This document shows, piece after piece, positions 23,636 to 34,905 of a stretch of DNA of 64,000 nucleotides. A model generated the notes under the pieces. The model had not been told where the DNA came from, searched no databases, and worked only from the letters and a program-made list of their open reading frames with translations. Origin of the DNA: Lactarius indigo (Eukaryota > Basidiomycota > Agaricomycetes > Russulales > Russulaceae); assembly GCA_025766275.1 (NCBI GenBank), contig JAFKAC010000002.1, positions 744,001 to 808,000 on the forward strand, read 5' to 3'. A program made the position numbers and the translations under genes. Position 1 is the stretch's first letter, and every line of letters begins with the position of its first letter.

Positions 23636-25315
23636 ATGGCACCAGAGGGACACTTTGACATTTTTCGCGAGCAACTCGCAATCGCACATCCTGCTTTCGG
23701 TCACGCCCTCTGGGACCCGGACCCTGGGCAGTACCCTCCCGTTCAGGTTGGTGACGTCGGTTACATTCGCAACGGCAAATTCCATCGCCTATTCAATGCT
23801 CTACTCTCCGCGGATCATCCGTCTCATAAACGTCTTGGTACGCCACCTGATCACGAACCACTTCAACTCCAAGTGAAAGATCATATTGACCGTGGGACCA
23901 TCGGTCCCAATACTTTCCACTCTTACGGGGTCAACGTAGGTATCCGGTGGATTAGAGGTACTCGCCAAAGGGTAATCGGTTTGCCCATTCTGAATCTAGC
24001 CACGTCATACTGACTGTTCTTCAGGGTTGGCTCTGCGGATGTCTCGTTTTCATGCACAAAGACGCAGGGCGCTGTATTGTCCCTTCCAGTGGCCGCTCGA
24101 CGTGAGGACACTCCCCATTTGGGTCATTTTCGCAAATGGATTCTCAGGCATATCGACTCTTGGTATACCTTCGCGTGCACCCTTGAAATCGATATACAGA
24201 TGGAGCACATAATTCTAGTCACGGGGTGTCATCGCAGCAAGTCTTGGACCAATACTGTTTTTAACAAGACTCGGGCGGATGCACGGGTATCTCTTGGGGT
24301 TGATGTCGGTGCTTTTGGCGCCAACATCAATTGGCGAGTTTCAGAATTTCGGGTTCAAGGGGCAGTGCATAATCGTGGCCCAAACGGCTGGGTGTGTGTG
24401 ACACATACAGTACTGTATGCAAGGGCTAACGGATCCTGAAAAAATTCTCCGTGTTCCTTTAGAGGTTACCCAAGAATCAATGCATATTCATCCGAGGATT
24501 TCGTGTCAAACGTTTTTTTTTTGGCTTAGTTCCTCGGATCAGAGGGGCAGCAGAACCCAAGCCAGATACACGTGGGGACAACCCCGAGCCGGAGAAGAAA
24601 GTGGCTCCGGCACCTGTCGTTGCGAAGGTAAGATTACTCTTTTTTGGTTTCCCGGTATTCATGGCGCGTTCAAAGTACCGGGATCCTCTGCATGTATTAC
24701 TAGAATATATCGCCAAAGTGAGCGCCATAGATCTATGCCATATCTTCACTTCTTGACCATATTGATTCTAACGTGTCCGGTACAGCAGGCACCAGATTGT
24801 GATATGGCCCTCGTTCACGATGACGACTTGGAACGAATTCTAGGACTCGGCAATGGGAATGTGAGTGAGGAATCGTGTATAAGCGTTATTGATTCCATCA
24901 TTCCCAATAGTCCCTGGAAACTCTTCAACCAGATGCGATGATGGATTACCTTGAAAGGTGGAAGCCTGACATCGGGGTCATGTCCGGTGAGCGCCCCTAA
25001 ATATCATAATACTCTCCGACTGACATGGTAAACGCGCTTGCACAGAAGATTCTTTACTCACCGACCACCAAACTCCAAGAACAATTACGGGGCACATGAC
25101 TGTAGCGATGCTTTCCGAGCAGCTCAAAGGTTTGGGTGAGCCTTCATACATTTCTCGGTGGTGGTAGCACTTAGCTGAGACAAATCACTACCACAGACCC
25201 TCCGATCTCCATTCCGTTAGTTTCCCACTTCCCTGGTGGCACGACGAATAAGAAGGGAAGGGCCCACTTCCTGTTGGAGGCTCAGGAAAGTGCGACTAAG
25301 TACATGGTCAGTTAG
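23636..25315 (+). CDS. YDTF-domain protein, copy A (truncated before any C-terminal module)
   Basis: I know this family only as uncharacterised agaricomycete proteins. Exon 1 (23636-23971) encodes HFDIFREQLAIAHPAFGHAL and YIRNGKFHRLFNALLSADHP. Exon 2 (from 24025) encodes SADVSFSCTKTQGAVLSLPV, EHIILVTGCHRSKSWTNTVF and VSLGVDVGAFGANINW. Later exons give NQCIFIRGFRVKR, RDPLHVLLEYIAK, APDCDMALVHDDDLERILG, SLETLQPDAMMDYLERWKPD and MLSEQLKGL. The last exon reads DPPISIPLVSHFPGGTTNKK, then diverges to a stop at 25315. That exon is the one that leads into the zinc finger in the related gene at 60.6-61.6 kb, so copy A looks like a 3'-truncated member. One extra base near 23938 breaks the end of exon 1. 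The gene follows ADE4 directly. Confidence 0.65.
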
Positions 25316-25744
25316 GGTAACATGCGACAAGAAATGTAAATGTCTAACCTCAGCTTTTGGGAGAGTGGAGGACTGGGATCTCTGCGTGAACTATGAAATT
25401 TTATCCAATTCTTACTGAAGTAAAAACGAAGGCCGCGGTTGAGCAACTGAGCTCGACTCAGCAGAGTCCTGCATTACTAGTCTAGTCGGCCCAACACTTA
25501 TAGGGACTCCAGAGACTCTCGCACAGCGAATGCTCCAATGGGCCTGGCTTCTATTGGTGCGGAGGATATCGCCGAGTTCCAGGTAAAGTCTAGGTTGGAT
25601 AAGCGGCTTGTGACTTGCGACTGGAAAGAGCGAAACTGATAGACTAGACTCAGAGTCACTTGTAATCACAAATATGACATAGAATGTAAGTCGAGTGGAT
25701 CGAGTACAGGATGAGGCGGTTGTTGCACGCCGTCTGATGCTAGG
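25316..25744. other. intergenic between YDTF-A and second ADE4 copy
   Basis: No gene and no remnant of the GTPase or zinc-finger module was recognised. Confidence 0.4.
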
Positions 25745-26930
25745 TGGCGCTACGGGCTAGATCTATGAGTGAGAGCGCTATCGCGATGTTGGAGGCTTCG
25801 TCGACTGGGCACACACAGGTATGCCTTTCCCAGTTGTCTTGTTGTACACACGTCATGCTGAGGGAGATGCTAGGCGAAGCGGTACAGCAATACTCACGGG
25901 CTGTGGAGTATCGTGACAACCTTCGAGTATGTCTATCTTGCGCAATCGGGTTCCGTTCTTAACGGGATCAGCGTGTACCGTGATCGGATGGCATGCGCAA
26001 TGCGCTTGGAGGTCCAGCGCGTGATCACGGAGGAGCAAACCATCGTCCCCGTGATCTCTGTGCCTGATACCGCTCGTGTCGCCGCATCGAACTCGCACAG
26101 GCTCTCGGTCTGCAGCGTACGCACCTACGTTCTCGACAGGCGAATAGGCCCCTCACACTGCGTGGTCTCCTAGAAAGAAGTGCGTGCGAAGGAAGTTGAA
26201 CACCACGGCGCTCGAAATCGCAGGAAAGAACGTTCTGATCGTTGACGGTGACGTACATGGCGGAGGTCTGAGCGTCCGGCTACCCCACGCAGACTCGATC
26301 GTGCGTGGGACGAGGTCCCGGGAGATCGTCCAGATGGCCAAAGTGTGGCCAAAGGTCGGCTCTAAAAAAGTGATCATGGCTTCGTGCGCACCGCCGATCC
26401 GGTACCCAAACGTATGCGATATCGACATGCCCTCACGAGCGGAGCTCGTCGCGCCGACGGAGGAGGCCGCGGACGCGACCGGCATGGACCACGTCATCTT
26501 CCGTCATCTTCCAATGCTCCCAGACCTTGTTCATGAGCGTGCGCCAGCTGAGTACTTCGATCGAGCGGTTCGATTACCACAGATTCGATGGGGAGTTCGT
26601 CACGGGCGGCTTGGACACGGCATACCTCGACCACCTCGAAGGCGTCCGCTCGGACAGTACGAAGACAAGGGCCACAGTGGTGAATGGGCTCGCGAGCGTG
26701 CAGGAGGCGGCGGTCGCGGCGGCGGGCAACGCTGGCGCCGCCGCTTGTGGTTCGGGTGCGAGCAGCGCTGGTCGCGGCTCAGATATCAGGGGCACACCGT
26801 CCACGTACTGGCCTGCCAGTGGGGCCGGGGTGGACGACATGATAGGGTTGCATAATATGCAGAAGCTAGGTTGACTGTTTGCGGTGCCCCCGACACCCTG
26901 GCATTTGTAGAATTTGTAAAATTATGCTTA
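25745..26930 (+). pseudogene. decayed partial ADE4 copy 2
   Basis: This matches the 3' half of ADE4 in order: FEYVYLAQ, GISVYRDRMA, EVQRVITEEQTIVPVISVPD, the PRPP loop [10 protein letters not shown] / [53 protein letters not shown] and a degraded end (DDMIGLHNMQKLG). The glutaminase half is absent, and internal segments are deleted or shifted. Homology continues into the 3' flank (to about 26930). It lies directly upstream of YDTF-B, as ADE4 itself lies upstream of YDTF-A. Confidence 0.85.
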
Positions 26931-27187
26931 GACACGGTTTGGACACCACATCAGTGGAGCTGAGTGATGGATGGCGTTTCTTTAGAGCACGTGCATATTC
27001 ACGTGACTGATGCTAATCTGATGACGTGACTTCCGCTTATTTGCCTTTTTTAGCGCGTAGCTGGATGTGGAGCTTATAATTCCTAGGGTGCAAGACTGCT
27101 GCCCTGTACTGTAACGTCCCTGAACTTTTTGACGTGCCGAGTTCATATTTTCACAGTTATCACAGGTTTTCCTGATCCAGTTCCTCG

Positions 27188-28678
27188 ATGGCACACTATG
27201 ACATTTTTCGCGATCAACTTGCGATCGCGCATCCTGCTTTCGGCTACGCCCTTTGGGAGCCAGATCCTGGAGAACACAACTCTCCCGTTGAGGTCGGCGA
27301 CGTCGGTTACATCCGCCAAGGCAGATTCCACCGCATATTCAATGCACTACTTCCCGCAAATCACCCATCCCATGAAAAACTCGGTGTACCAGAGGACCAC
27401 GAACCACTTCGACCTCGCATGCAAGATCATATCAACCGTGGGACCCTCAGCCCCAATACATTCTACTCTTATGGGGTCACAGTAGTATCTGGTGGATTAG
27501 AGGTAATCGCGACGGAGTAATCGAATCATATATCGCAGGATTTGTCGCATCACTGATATTCTTTTAGGACGGCCAACTCTGTGCAAGACTCGTTTTCGTT
27601 CACGAGGAAGTATGGCGCCGTATTGTCCCTCCCAGTGACTTCTCGACGCGAGGACACCCTCGTTCTGGGTCACTTTCGCAAATGGATTATCACGCATATC
27701 GACTCTTGGTTTGCTTTCACGCAAAAGCATGGATTGGAGATAGAGGTGGAGGACATAATTCTAGTCACCGGATGCCATCGCACAACATCTTGGAATAGCA
27801 TCGCTTTCAACGAGGTTCATGCGGACTCACAGCGGTCTTCTGGACGTCAGATCCCCGGCCCGGAAAGTTTCAGCGACCCCGCCAATTGGCCGGTTTCGGG
27901 CCAACACTCTCAAGGGACGGCGCACCGTCATGGGCCAAGTGGTGAGGTACGTGGCACGCGGTATTGCAAGTAGTACCGGTGGATACTGAAGAGCTTCGAC
28001 GTGCTTTATTAGAACTTACCTGAGAACCAATGTGTGTTTGTTCGAGGATATCGTGCTGCCCGTACTTCCGATATATTATCGAGGGTCAGAAGAGTAGTAG
28101 GACCCACTGCAGACACAAGCGAGAGTGACAGCGGGCTGAATACAGAAGTGGTTCCGATACCCAGGGTTACCAAGGTAAGATTGGTCTTTTTGACTTCCTA
28201 GCTCTGATGATCTTTTCCCAAAGTACCGGGATCCTCTGCACCTACTATTAGACTATATCGCGAAAGTGAGTGCTTCAAATCCATGCCATGTCTTCACTAC
28301 GTGAACACGTCGGTTTTGACGTGGATATGGCAGCGGGCGCCGCCGAATTGCGATATGGTTCTCGTTCATGACGACGACTTGACACGACTTAGCGGAATCA
28401 TTGATAGTAGTGTGGGTAGGGGTCATGTATATCCATCATTACCAATTAACCCGTGTTCATAGTCACTCGAAGCCCTCAACCCAGATACGGTGATGCGTTT
28501 AATCCAAAGGTCTGAACCCCAGATCAAGGTTATGTCTGGTAAGCACCCGCCAGCACCATAATCCTGGATTTCGTAATAGTAAAGGTCCTCCCCATAAGAT
28601 ACCAGCATTAATGGGAGTCCGAGCACTGTCACCGCGCCCTTGATGGTAGCAATGCTTCAAACTTCCCGGCAGGAGTGA
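27188..28678 (+). CDS. YDTF-domain protein, copy B (short, no C-terminal module)
   Basis: The start MAHYDIFRDQLAIAHPAFGY is followed by VGDVGYIRQGRFHRIFNALL. After an in-phase intron come SVQDSFSFTRKYGAVLSLPV, VEDIILVTGCHRTTSWNSIA, then NLPENQCVFVRGYRAARTSD, YRDPLHLLLDYIAK, PPNCDMVLVHDDDLTRL and SLEALNPDTVMRLIQRSEPQ. Exon 1 (to about 27518) and the later exons keep phase. After the shared tail exon (KVMSG, then DTSINGSPSTVTAPLM) it stops at about 28678 without a GTPase, NACHT or zinc finger. The exon near 28405-28420 has a weak donor, so expression as one protein is uncertain. Confidence 0.6.
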
Positions 28679-29395
28679 AAGCGCGGATTCGAAGTATCGC
28701 GCACCACAGCAGAGAAAAATGTTGATGGACAGGCTCAATTTCAAGATTTGAGTAGGGCGATGCACTAGATGTTAGATGGAAACTGTAGCATGGGTTCATA
28801 CTTCTTCTCCTTATCACTGCAGTGAGCTACGAATGAAATGGCAACAAGTGAATTTGGGCGAAACACAAAACTAACTATAGTACATCGATAATAATAAAGG
28901 ATCGAGAGATGAGAAATAGAGGCGAGGGGAACGCGTCTTGACGGTTAAGTACTAAAGCGAAAGTACGTAGGTCAAGCCCATTACCTGTGCAGCTCGTTCT
29001 GTCGAAGGCATCGCACGCTCTGCTCTTCTGCGATGCCACGTGTGGACGGGGATCAGTCGAAGAACGGTCCGAAGGCACGAGAAACTGGATCCAAAAAAAA
29101 AAGGCGCGAAAAACCGGGCCGGCGGCCATGATTCGTCTGACCTCCCCACACGCTAGGGAGAAACGCGTAGAAGTTTCGGATACATGAACAAAAATTGGTG
29201 AAATGCGATAAACCAAGGACTCACGGACTCGCCTTAGAATCTGAGGGGTACGCATCCAAAAAAAAAACCCGGAGGGGCACTAACGGGAATCACCTATCTC
29301 GGTTTCCAGAACATCTGCACTCCTGCAAGAATGACAGTAGGCTTTCCGTATGATCCTTATGATCAAAGGGCCAGCGTAGGGTTGAGGTCTACTGT
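28679..29395. other. spacer left of the mobile element
   Basis: No gene is supported. Two A-rich runs (about 29093-29103 and 29257-29268). The mobile element begins at 29396. Confidence 0.45.
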
Positions 29396-29790
29396 CACGG
29401 CGGGCAGGAGCGGGTAAGCAGAGTCTGACTAAGGGATTGACTAATGTCCAATATATGGACCACTAAGTTGTATGGCAAGCAGGAGTGAGCAGGTCCATAT
29501 TGAATATCGCGAAACGAATATTCAAAACTCCGCTTCGCAGATCAAATAGCCGATTCGATAGCCTTACTCCCGGTATCGCCACTATCATTTGGATTATGTA
29601 ATTACATAATCATTCTCAATATCACCATATTCCCGGGACTCTGGCAATTCCTTTTCGTCCCTCTATTGTGACTCGGTCACATCGCCGCATGTGCAACTGT
29701 AGTGAGGGTCCGTGCGTCGTCTTGAACTCAGGGTTGGCAGCCCGTCGCTCCCTTTTTCCCTGGTGCGTGCCCCTCCTATACTAACTGCCC
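29396..29790 (+). repeat. left terminal inverted repeat
   Basis: About 395 bp, matched in inverted orientation by 38668-39419 once the nested MITE is removed. It contains subterminal variants of the GGCAGGAGCGGG motif (GCAAGCAGGAGTGAGCAGG at about 29474) and a perfect 20-bp palindrome at 29592-29611. Confidence 0.9.
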
Positions 29791-29940
29791 GGAATTTAAT
29801 GTTAATACAAAATCTATTTTCAACTGTCCTCATGTCCTACTAGCGGCAAGCGCTTGACGTGTTTTTTTTTCTCCCTTTCCCATCCCACTCACCTAACATT
29901 GTTCCGGAAACTCAAGTTGGTTGGTAGGTCTGGTATTATC

Positions 29941-31836
29941 ATGCCACCTGTAAGGCACAGCCGTGCGCGAACACTCGCACCGCTAATGGACTCGGACTTG
30001 CCAGGTCAGTCACTTTCCAATTTTTTCCGTCTCCTTGTCCGCCTCCTTACTTTACCTTTTGGACATATCCAGATACAGAACAATACGCTACAAGCAGGGC
30101 TACTGGCCGTGAGATGCAAGCAAACCAGCATCTACCTTGCCATACGTCTGTCCCTTTTCCCATCTTTCACTCTAAATTTCGTCGTTGACAGCTCCAAATG
30201 ACCAACTCCAACCGGTGCTTACGCTCTATTTTAATCTCGGTATGAACGACAAGGAAATCGCTAGCTCTGCAATGGACCATTTTGACCCTACGTCCTACGG
30301 TTTAAGGTATGTTCTTACCTTGTACAATGTCATAGCATCCTAAATGGCTTCTCTTTTCAGTGTTTTTACTGTTCGCCGGCGACGTCAAAAGTGGGGCTTG
30401 GAAAGCACACGTCGACAAAAGCACACGGTCCAAAGTATTGCCAGTCACGTTATCGAGGTCAAAAAATGTTTTCCCAATCGCGGTGCTGAAACGATCAGGA
30501 AGGCCCTTCTTTTTGAGAACAAGATTCATGTATCAAGGTGTGTCCCACGTTCCGCATATGAATATGATACTGACATATTACGAAGGCCTGTTATTTCAGA
30601 GTTTCTCCGACAGACTGAGCCAGATGCCGTTGAGGCACGGCGGTACCAAAAGTTTAAGCGGCGGACATTCCTAGCTATTGGCCCAAATGAGATGTGGTGT
30701 CTTGACCAGCACGACAAATTCAAACGTTATGGGCTCTTCTTTCACGTTGGTCTTGACCCTTATCCAGGCGTAATCCATTGGTGCAAAGTCTGGTGGACAG
30801 TCAGAAATCCAAAACTGATTGCGCGCTTCTACCTCAACGCAGCCCAGGCCATGGGTGGTACGTGCTTTGATTGTCTAATTGATGGTAAAATTATTTTTTC
30901 CCAGGTATTCCCCTCATCACGCAGAGCGATCCAGGGACAGAAAACGTCAACGTAGCTTATGCACAGACGGCTCTGCGCCATCACATGGAGCCATCCCTGG
31001 ATGGCTCCATTCAACATCGGTGGTTCCGCAAGCATGGAAATATCAAACCAGAAATTCACTGGTCCGTTTTTCGAAGGGACTGGGCCACTGGATTTCAAAA
31101 ATTGCTTGATAAAGGGGTCGACGAAGGGTATTATGACATCGGAGACCCTCTCGAATGGTACGTTAATATTACTTAATAAGAACCTCACTCTGCGATGCTA
31201 AGCATTTTCAGTCTCGTGTTCCGCTTTATTTTTATTCCCTTCATACAGCAGGAGGTTGATGCCTGGGTCAATCAGCGCAACTGGACCAAGCGCCGTGCCG
31301 ATCGCAAGAAAGTTCTACCCCATGGCATTCCCATGATCATTTTACAAAAGCCACATAAATGGAACGCTGCGGACTATAAGGTATATTATCCTGTCTTATC
31401 CTCTTACATCACTAACATATTTGACTAGATCGCTGTTTCCCCAGAAACCTTTGACGAGATCGAGCGGAAGTACGCTCCTCCAGATGACCCAGTTTTTGAT
31501 TTGGTCCCTCATGCATTTGCTGTGCGCGCAAATGCCGTGTGGACGGACATGGGATCTCCAGAGCCACAGTTCGATAATGCGTGGGAAATTTACTTACACA
31601 TCCGTGATGCGCTCCGAAGCATGGGATGGGATGGGGCTTTTTGTCAGGGTCTTTCTGCTGTTTCCCAGCCTGAGGATTGTTGGGAGGAGTTACCTGCAGA
31701 TCTCAGGGCGGATGAGGACGAACTACTGGTGGTGGACAAGTCTGATGACGAAAGAAGCACTCTAATAGTTGATCTAACCGATGTCGAAGACGTCGACGAC
31801 TCGGAGGAGGGCCATGGTATTGGGCTCGATTTTTAG
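29941..31836 (+). CDS. rve-type (DDE) integrase core protein of the mobile element
   Basis: Likely the element's own recombinase. Seven exons join in phase: 29941-30004, 30192-30306, 30361-30537, 30586-30857, 30905-31157, 31212-31380 and 31429-31836. The N-terminal part (LGMNDKEIASSAMDHFDPTS, VRRRRQKWGLESTRRQKHT) looks like a helix-turn-helix DNA-binding region. The integrase core reads GPNEMWCLDQHDKFKRYGLF (first catalytic Asp), LITQSDPGTENVNVAY (second Asp) and GNIKPEIHWSVFRRDW (likely Glu, about 40 residues on). RADRKKVLPHGIP and RKYAPPDDPVFDLVP follow, with an acidic tail. This matches a basidiomycete family annotated as integrase core domain proteins. The frame is intact, so it may be active. 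Confidence 0.85.
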
Positions 31837-32114
31837 TAAATACTCATTCCCTACTATCTTACAATATCAATATGTGATTTGACCATTCACTGAGTCGACG
31901 TCTCTCCAACATAGTAAACATTTTGTACCTTGGTTTCTATGGTAAAGGGGCTTGTCCCGGCCTTGCTTACGGTGTCAAAATTTTCACCTCATCCACATTG
32001 TCGTCGTCCCCACACACACTCGCGTCCCCATCAAGCCCTCAAGACCATTCCTTTTCCCTTCGCCCGTGAGTGCAAAGAAATCCCCTCCCCTATTAATACC
32101 TTGGCTCTCAGTTT

Positions 32115-32466
32115 TCCCATGTTTGTCAACTCTCTCGCTCTCCTAGCCCTCGCAACCATTCCTGCTGCCCTCGCGCAGTTCGACTCGGCACATAAGGCTC
32201 TCACCCATGTTTGTCAGCTCTCTCGCTCTCCTAGCCCTCGCGACCATTCCTGCTGCCTTCACGCAGTTCGACTTGGCACATAAGGCTCTCACCCGTGTTT
32301 GTCAGCTCTCTCGCTCTCCTAGCCCTTGCGACCATTCCTGCTGCCTTCGCGCAGTTCGACTCGGCACATAAGGCTCCCACCCTTGTTTGTTGGCTCTCTC
32401 GCTCTCCTAGCCCTCGTGACCATTCCTGCTGCCCTTGCGCAGTTTGACTCGGCACATAATGCCACC
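32115..32466 (+). repeat. 88-bp tandem repeat (four units) of a signal-peptide exon
   Basis: Units start at 32119, 32207, 32295 and 32383, exactly 88 bp apart. Each encodes a version of a secretion signal (SLALLALATIPAALAQFDSA). Since 88 is not a multiple of three, successive units fall into different frames. Only the last unit leads on into the ROT1-like sequence. Confidence 0.9.
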
Positions 32467-32957
32467 CCCATTGGCGGGACATGGGTATCAGGTTCAAAGA
32501 ATGTTATCACTGGTCCTGTGCATATCATGTGTGGGCCTTCGTGCACAAGCAGTCGTTCACGCGCGTCGGGAATTTGAATAGTCATTCGTAAATCCGGCCA
32601 ACGTCAGCTTCAACTATCCCTCGATGACAGGTATCTCCTTTCTGTGTGCGTGATCCTCGCCTCCTTTTTAAATTTGATCTGATGTTCATCCCCTTTTAGC
32701 ACCGAAGACGGTGCTATAAGATTGCATGATACCGGATGTATGGCAATGGTGAGTATATCCACAGCCTGCCGCCTCAATATACGCTCAACTGTCCACTCAT
32801 AGGCTCATCTTCTCAATGCATCACCGGTGTCATGAGCTGGGTCCATGGCAAATTTACATATAATTCCAACGGGTCGATGACCATGTAGCCATTTGGCAAC
32901 GGCTTCCAACAGATCCAGGCGCCCTGTTCCGCGACCTCCGATTTCTTGGAGAATTAC
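32119..32957 (+). pseudogene. ROT1: captured ROT1 fragment (5' and middle part)
   Basis: ROT1 is an ER membrane chaperone needed for cell-wall glucan synthesis and protein folding. Here a signal peptide is followed by NATPIGGTWVSGSKNVITG, NPANVSFNYPSMTG, an intron, a damaged TEDG...YRMYGNG region, then SSSQCITGVMSWVHGKFTYN, SNGSMTM, PFGNGFQQIQAPCSATSDFL and ENYNEV. There is an in-frame TAG after SMTM, an insertion near 32520, and frame changes. Introns are retained, so the capture was at DNA level rather than from mRNA. The C-terminal part lies about 1.1 kb downstream (34108-34239). Confidence 0.8.
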
Positions 32958-33708
32958 AACGAGGTTCATGCGTCCCAAAAATTCGAGATCGAAGACACGC
33001 CCAGTCTCATGCATTCACCATCTACGATCTTGTCGACATCACCATCTCAATATCCCTGCGCCGGTGGACGACGACCATTGCCTCAAAGTGACACCTTCAT
33101 AGGGGACGGGGATGCCTTTAGGGCCATTTCCCATATCTCCAGTGTACCGTTACCCCACTCTCCCAGCCGCTCGTCATTACCTCCATCTTCGGATATCCGT
33201 CCTCCCAGCGGCCTCGGCCAACGTGCCAGTCTCATCTCTGAGCTCGACATGGCTTGCACCGATTCGCCTGTCTCGCCTTCCTTCCTGCGCATGTCCGAGA
33301 TGTTCCCGAGGGTACCGACACACATAATCCCTCCCAGTGCCCAGTCCCCCTTCCAAACGCATCCACCTGCACCCGCACACTCAGCTCACCAGCATTCCTG
33401 CACTCCCCAACCGAGTCCGCGCCCGCACCTTCATCGTGGCCGCTGCCACAGCACATCATAATGACTACCCCGCAGGTATTCGAGCTGCGCGGTCCACGGC
33501 TTGCCCGATAGCAGGCGTGCCAAAGCCCCACAATCCCGCTTTCATTCATGTTGGCGCATGTTCCACGCTTCCGGCCACTTGTCCTCGCCCGCGTCTCGAA
33601 TTGCTTCAGTGCCGCGTCTAACTCGCTGACGCATGCCTCGCGCGACTAGCAGGCGTACCTCATCTCACGGCACTCATTGTTGTCCACCTCTCATTCTACA
33701 AATCGTCA
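32958..33708 (+). other. unassigned cargo between captured fragments
   Basis: Open, Ser/Pro-rich frames exist but I recognise no gene. The last ~150 bp may be the 5' flank of the MAM33 fragment. Confidence 0.35.
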
Positions 33709-34092
33709 TGTCTGTCTTCCGTACTGTCCGTCAGTTTACCGCACCATCGTCACGTGCTCTTTCTCTACGCTCTTCACTCGTTTCAACGTGTGCATGCGTC
33801 CCCGTGTTCTCGCGAATCACCGTCGTCATACCCGCTCCGCTGCTCGTTGACCGTTACTGAGCCTTCGGTCCCTGGCGCTTTGAGCATCGATGCAGTGTGC
33901 CAAGAGGGTGCGTTCGTCATTGAGAACGTATCGTCCTACAAGGACTCCAAGCTCACGATGGACTTGACTGCCGAGGCTGACTGAAAGCGCCGTGGACTCT
34001 ACATCGACCCTCAGTTCGGGACGCTTGACCTTGGCCTTCAGGATGAGTTTGAGAAGTTCCTTTGGGAGCGTGGCATCGACGAGAGGCTGTGA
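33709..34092 (+). pseudogene. MAM33: captured MAM33 (p32/gC1qBP family) fragment with internal deletion
   Basis: MAM33 is an acidic mitochondrial matrix protein. The N-terminal targeting region reads MSVFRTVRQFTAPSSRALSL. The acidic middle is missing, and the sequence resumes with YPLRCSLTVTEPSVPGALSI, DAVCQEGAFVIENVSSYKD, SKLTMDLTAEADWKRRGLYI and EFEKFLWERGIDERL before a stop at 34092. The true protein continues beyond this point. A one-base shift or stop lies near 33980. Together with the ROT1 pieces it shows host gene capture. Confidence 0.82.
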
Positions 34093-34107
34093 TGACACTT
34101 GCACAGT

Positions 34108-34239
34108 ACACGGAGCTATACCAGCTGTGGCAAATTTTCGTAGATTCAACCGACGGGCCCAAGCTCCACGTGTATCAGTTTTCTGGATCGCCACTTCCGC
34201 CCATGTTCCTAGTCTCCACAACGCCAAACATGCTCCCAC
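34108..34239 (+). pseudogene. ROT1: captured ROT1 fragment (C-terminal part)
   Basis: TELYQLWQIFVDSTDGPKLH, VYQFSGSPLPPMF and VSTTPNMLP match the part of ROT1 that follows the block ending at 32957. It abuts the MAM33 fragment, as if MAM33 sequence had been inserted into the ROT1 copy or both were joined during capture. Confidence 0.8.
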
Positions 34240-34905
34240 GCAGCCACTATTCAAGTTCAGCACGCAGCCTCAACATCCACACACAGCGTCGTCCATGCGG
34301 CGTCGTCTGCAACGTCACACACCGGCCTCCCTGCAGGTGCGGCAGTTCCACGTGCACCCTGTGCACTTTCACCTACTCCACAATCGCTCACCCTTTTCTG
34401 CCAGCACAAGCGAGCAATCTGCTGCCACACCCACCTCTACGCACCGTACGCACCATCTCACTGCCATCACGCATGGTGTACGCATTGGCCTCGAGCGTCG
34501 TACGGTCAGCATTGTTGTGTCGAGTTGGCTCACATGCCACATGCATGCAGGTCATATGCGACAACGGTTGCGTGTGCAGTTACGAAGTCGAGCGTTACTA
34601 CACCGACGACGTGGACACACTGGGCAATTGGGCCCTTGTTAGTGTTGAGCCCTGATGAGATCGATTAAGAACGTCGGTTTTAGAGGTTTGTATTGACATA
34701 TCACTTTTTTGCAAGCCCGCTGACATTTCAATACCTCCCAGGAACTACTATCTTTATTGTACTTAGTTTATGCTACTTGCTGAAGTGAAGGCCGGGAATA
34801 TATTCGGCGCATTCAACTCAGTCCATTTGCTGATGGCAAGTTTTCCATGGCCGCGCACTTGGACCAATTCGGCCTGGGCTTCATTGTGAATAAGTGCGGC
34901 GTTTC
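34240..34905 (+). other. unassigned cargo sequence
   Basis: A Cys-rich open frame of about 130 codons ends at 34655 but matches nothing I recognise. The remainder is probably the promoter of the kinase gene. Confidence 0.35.
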
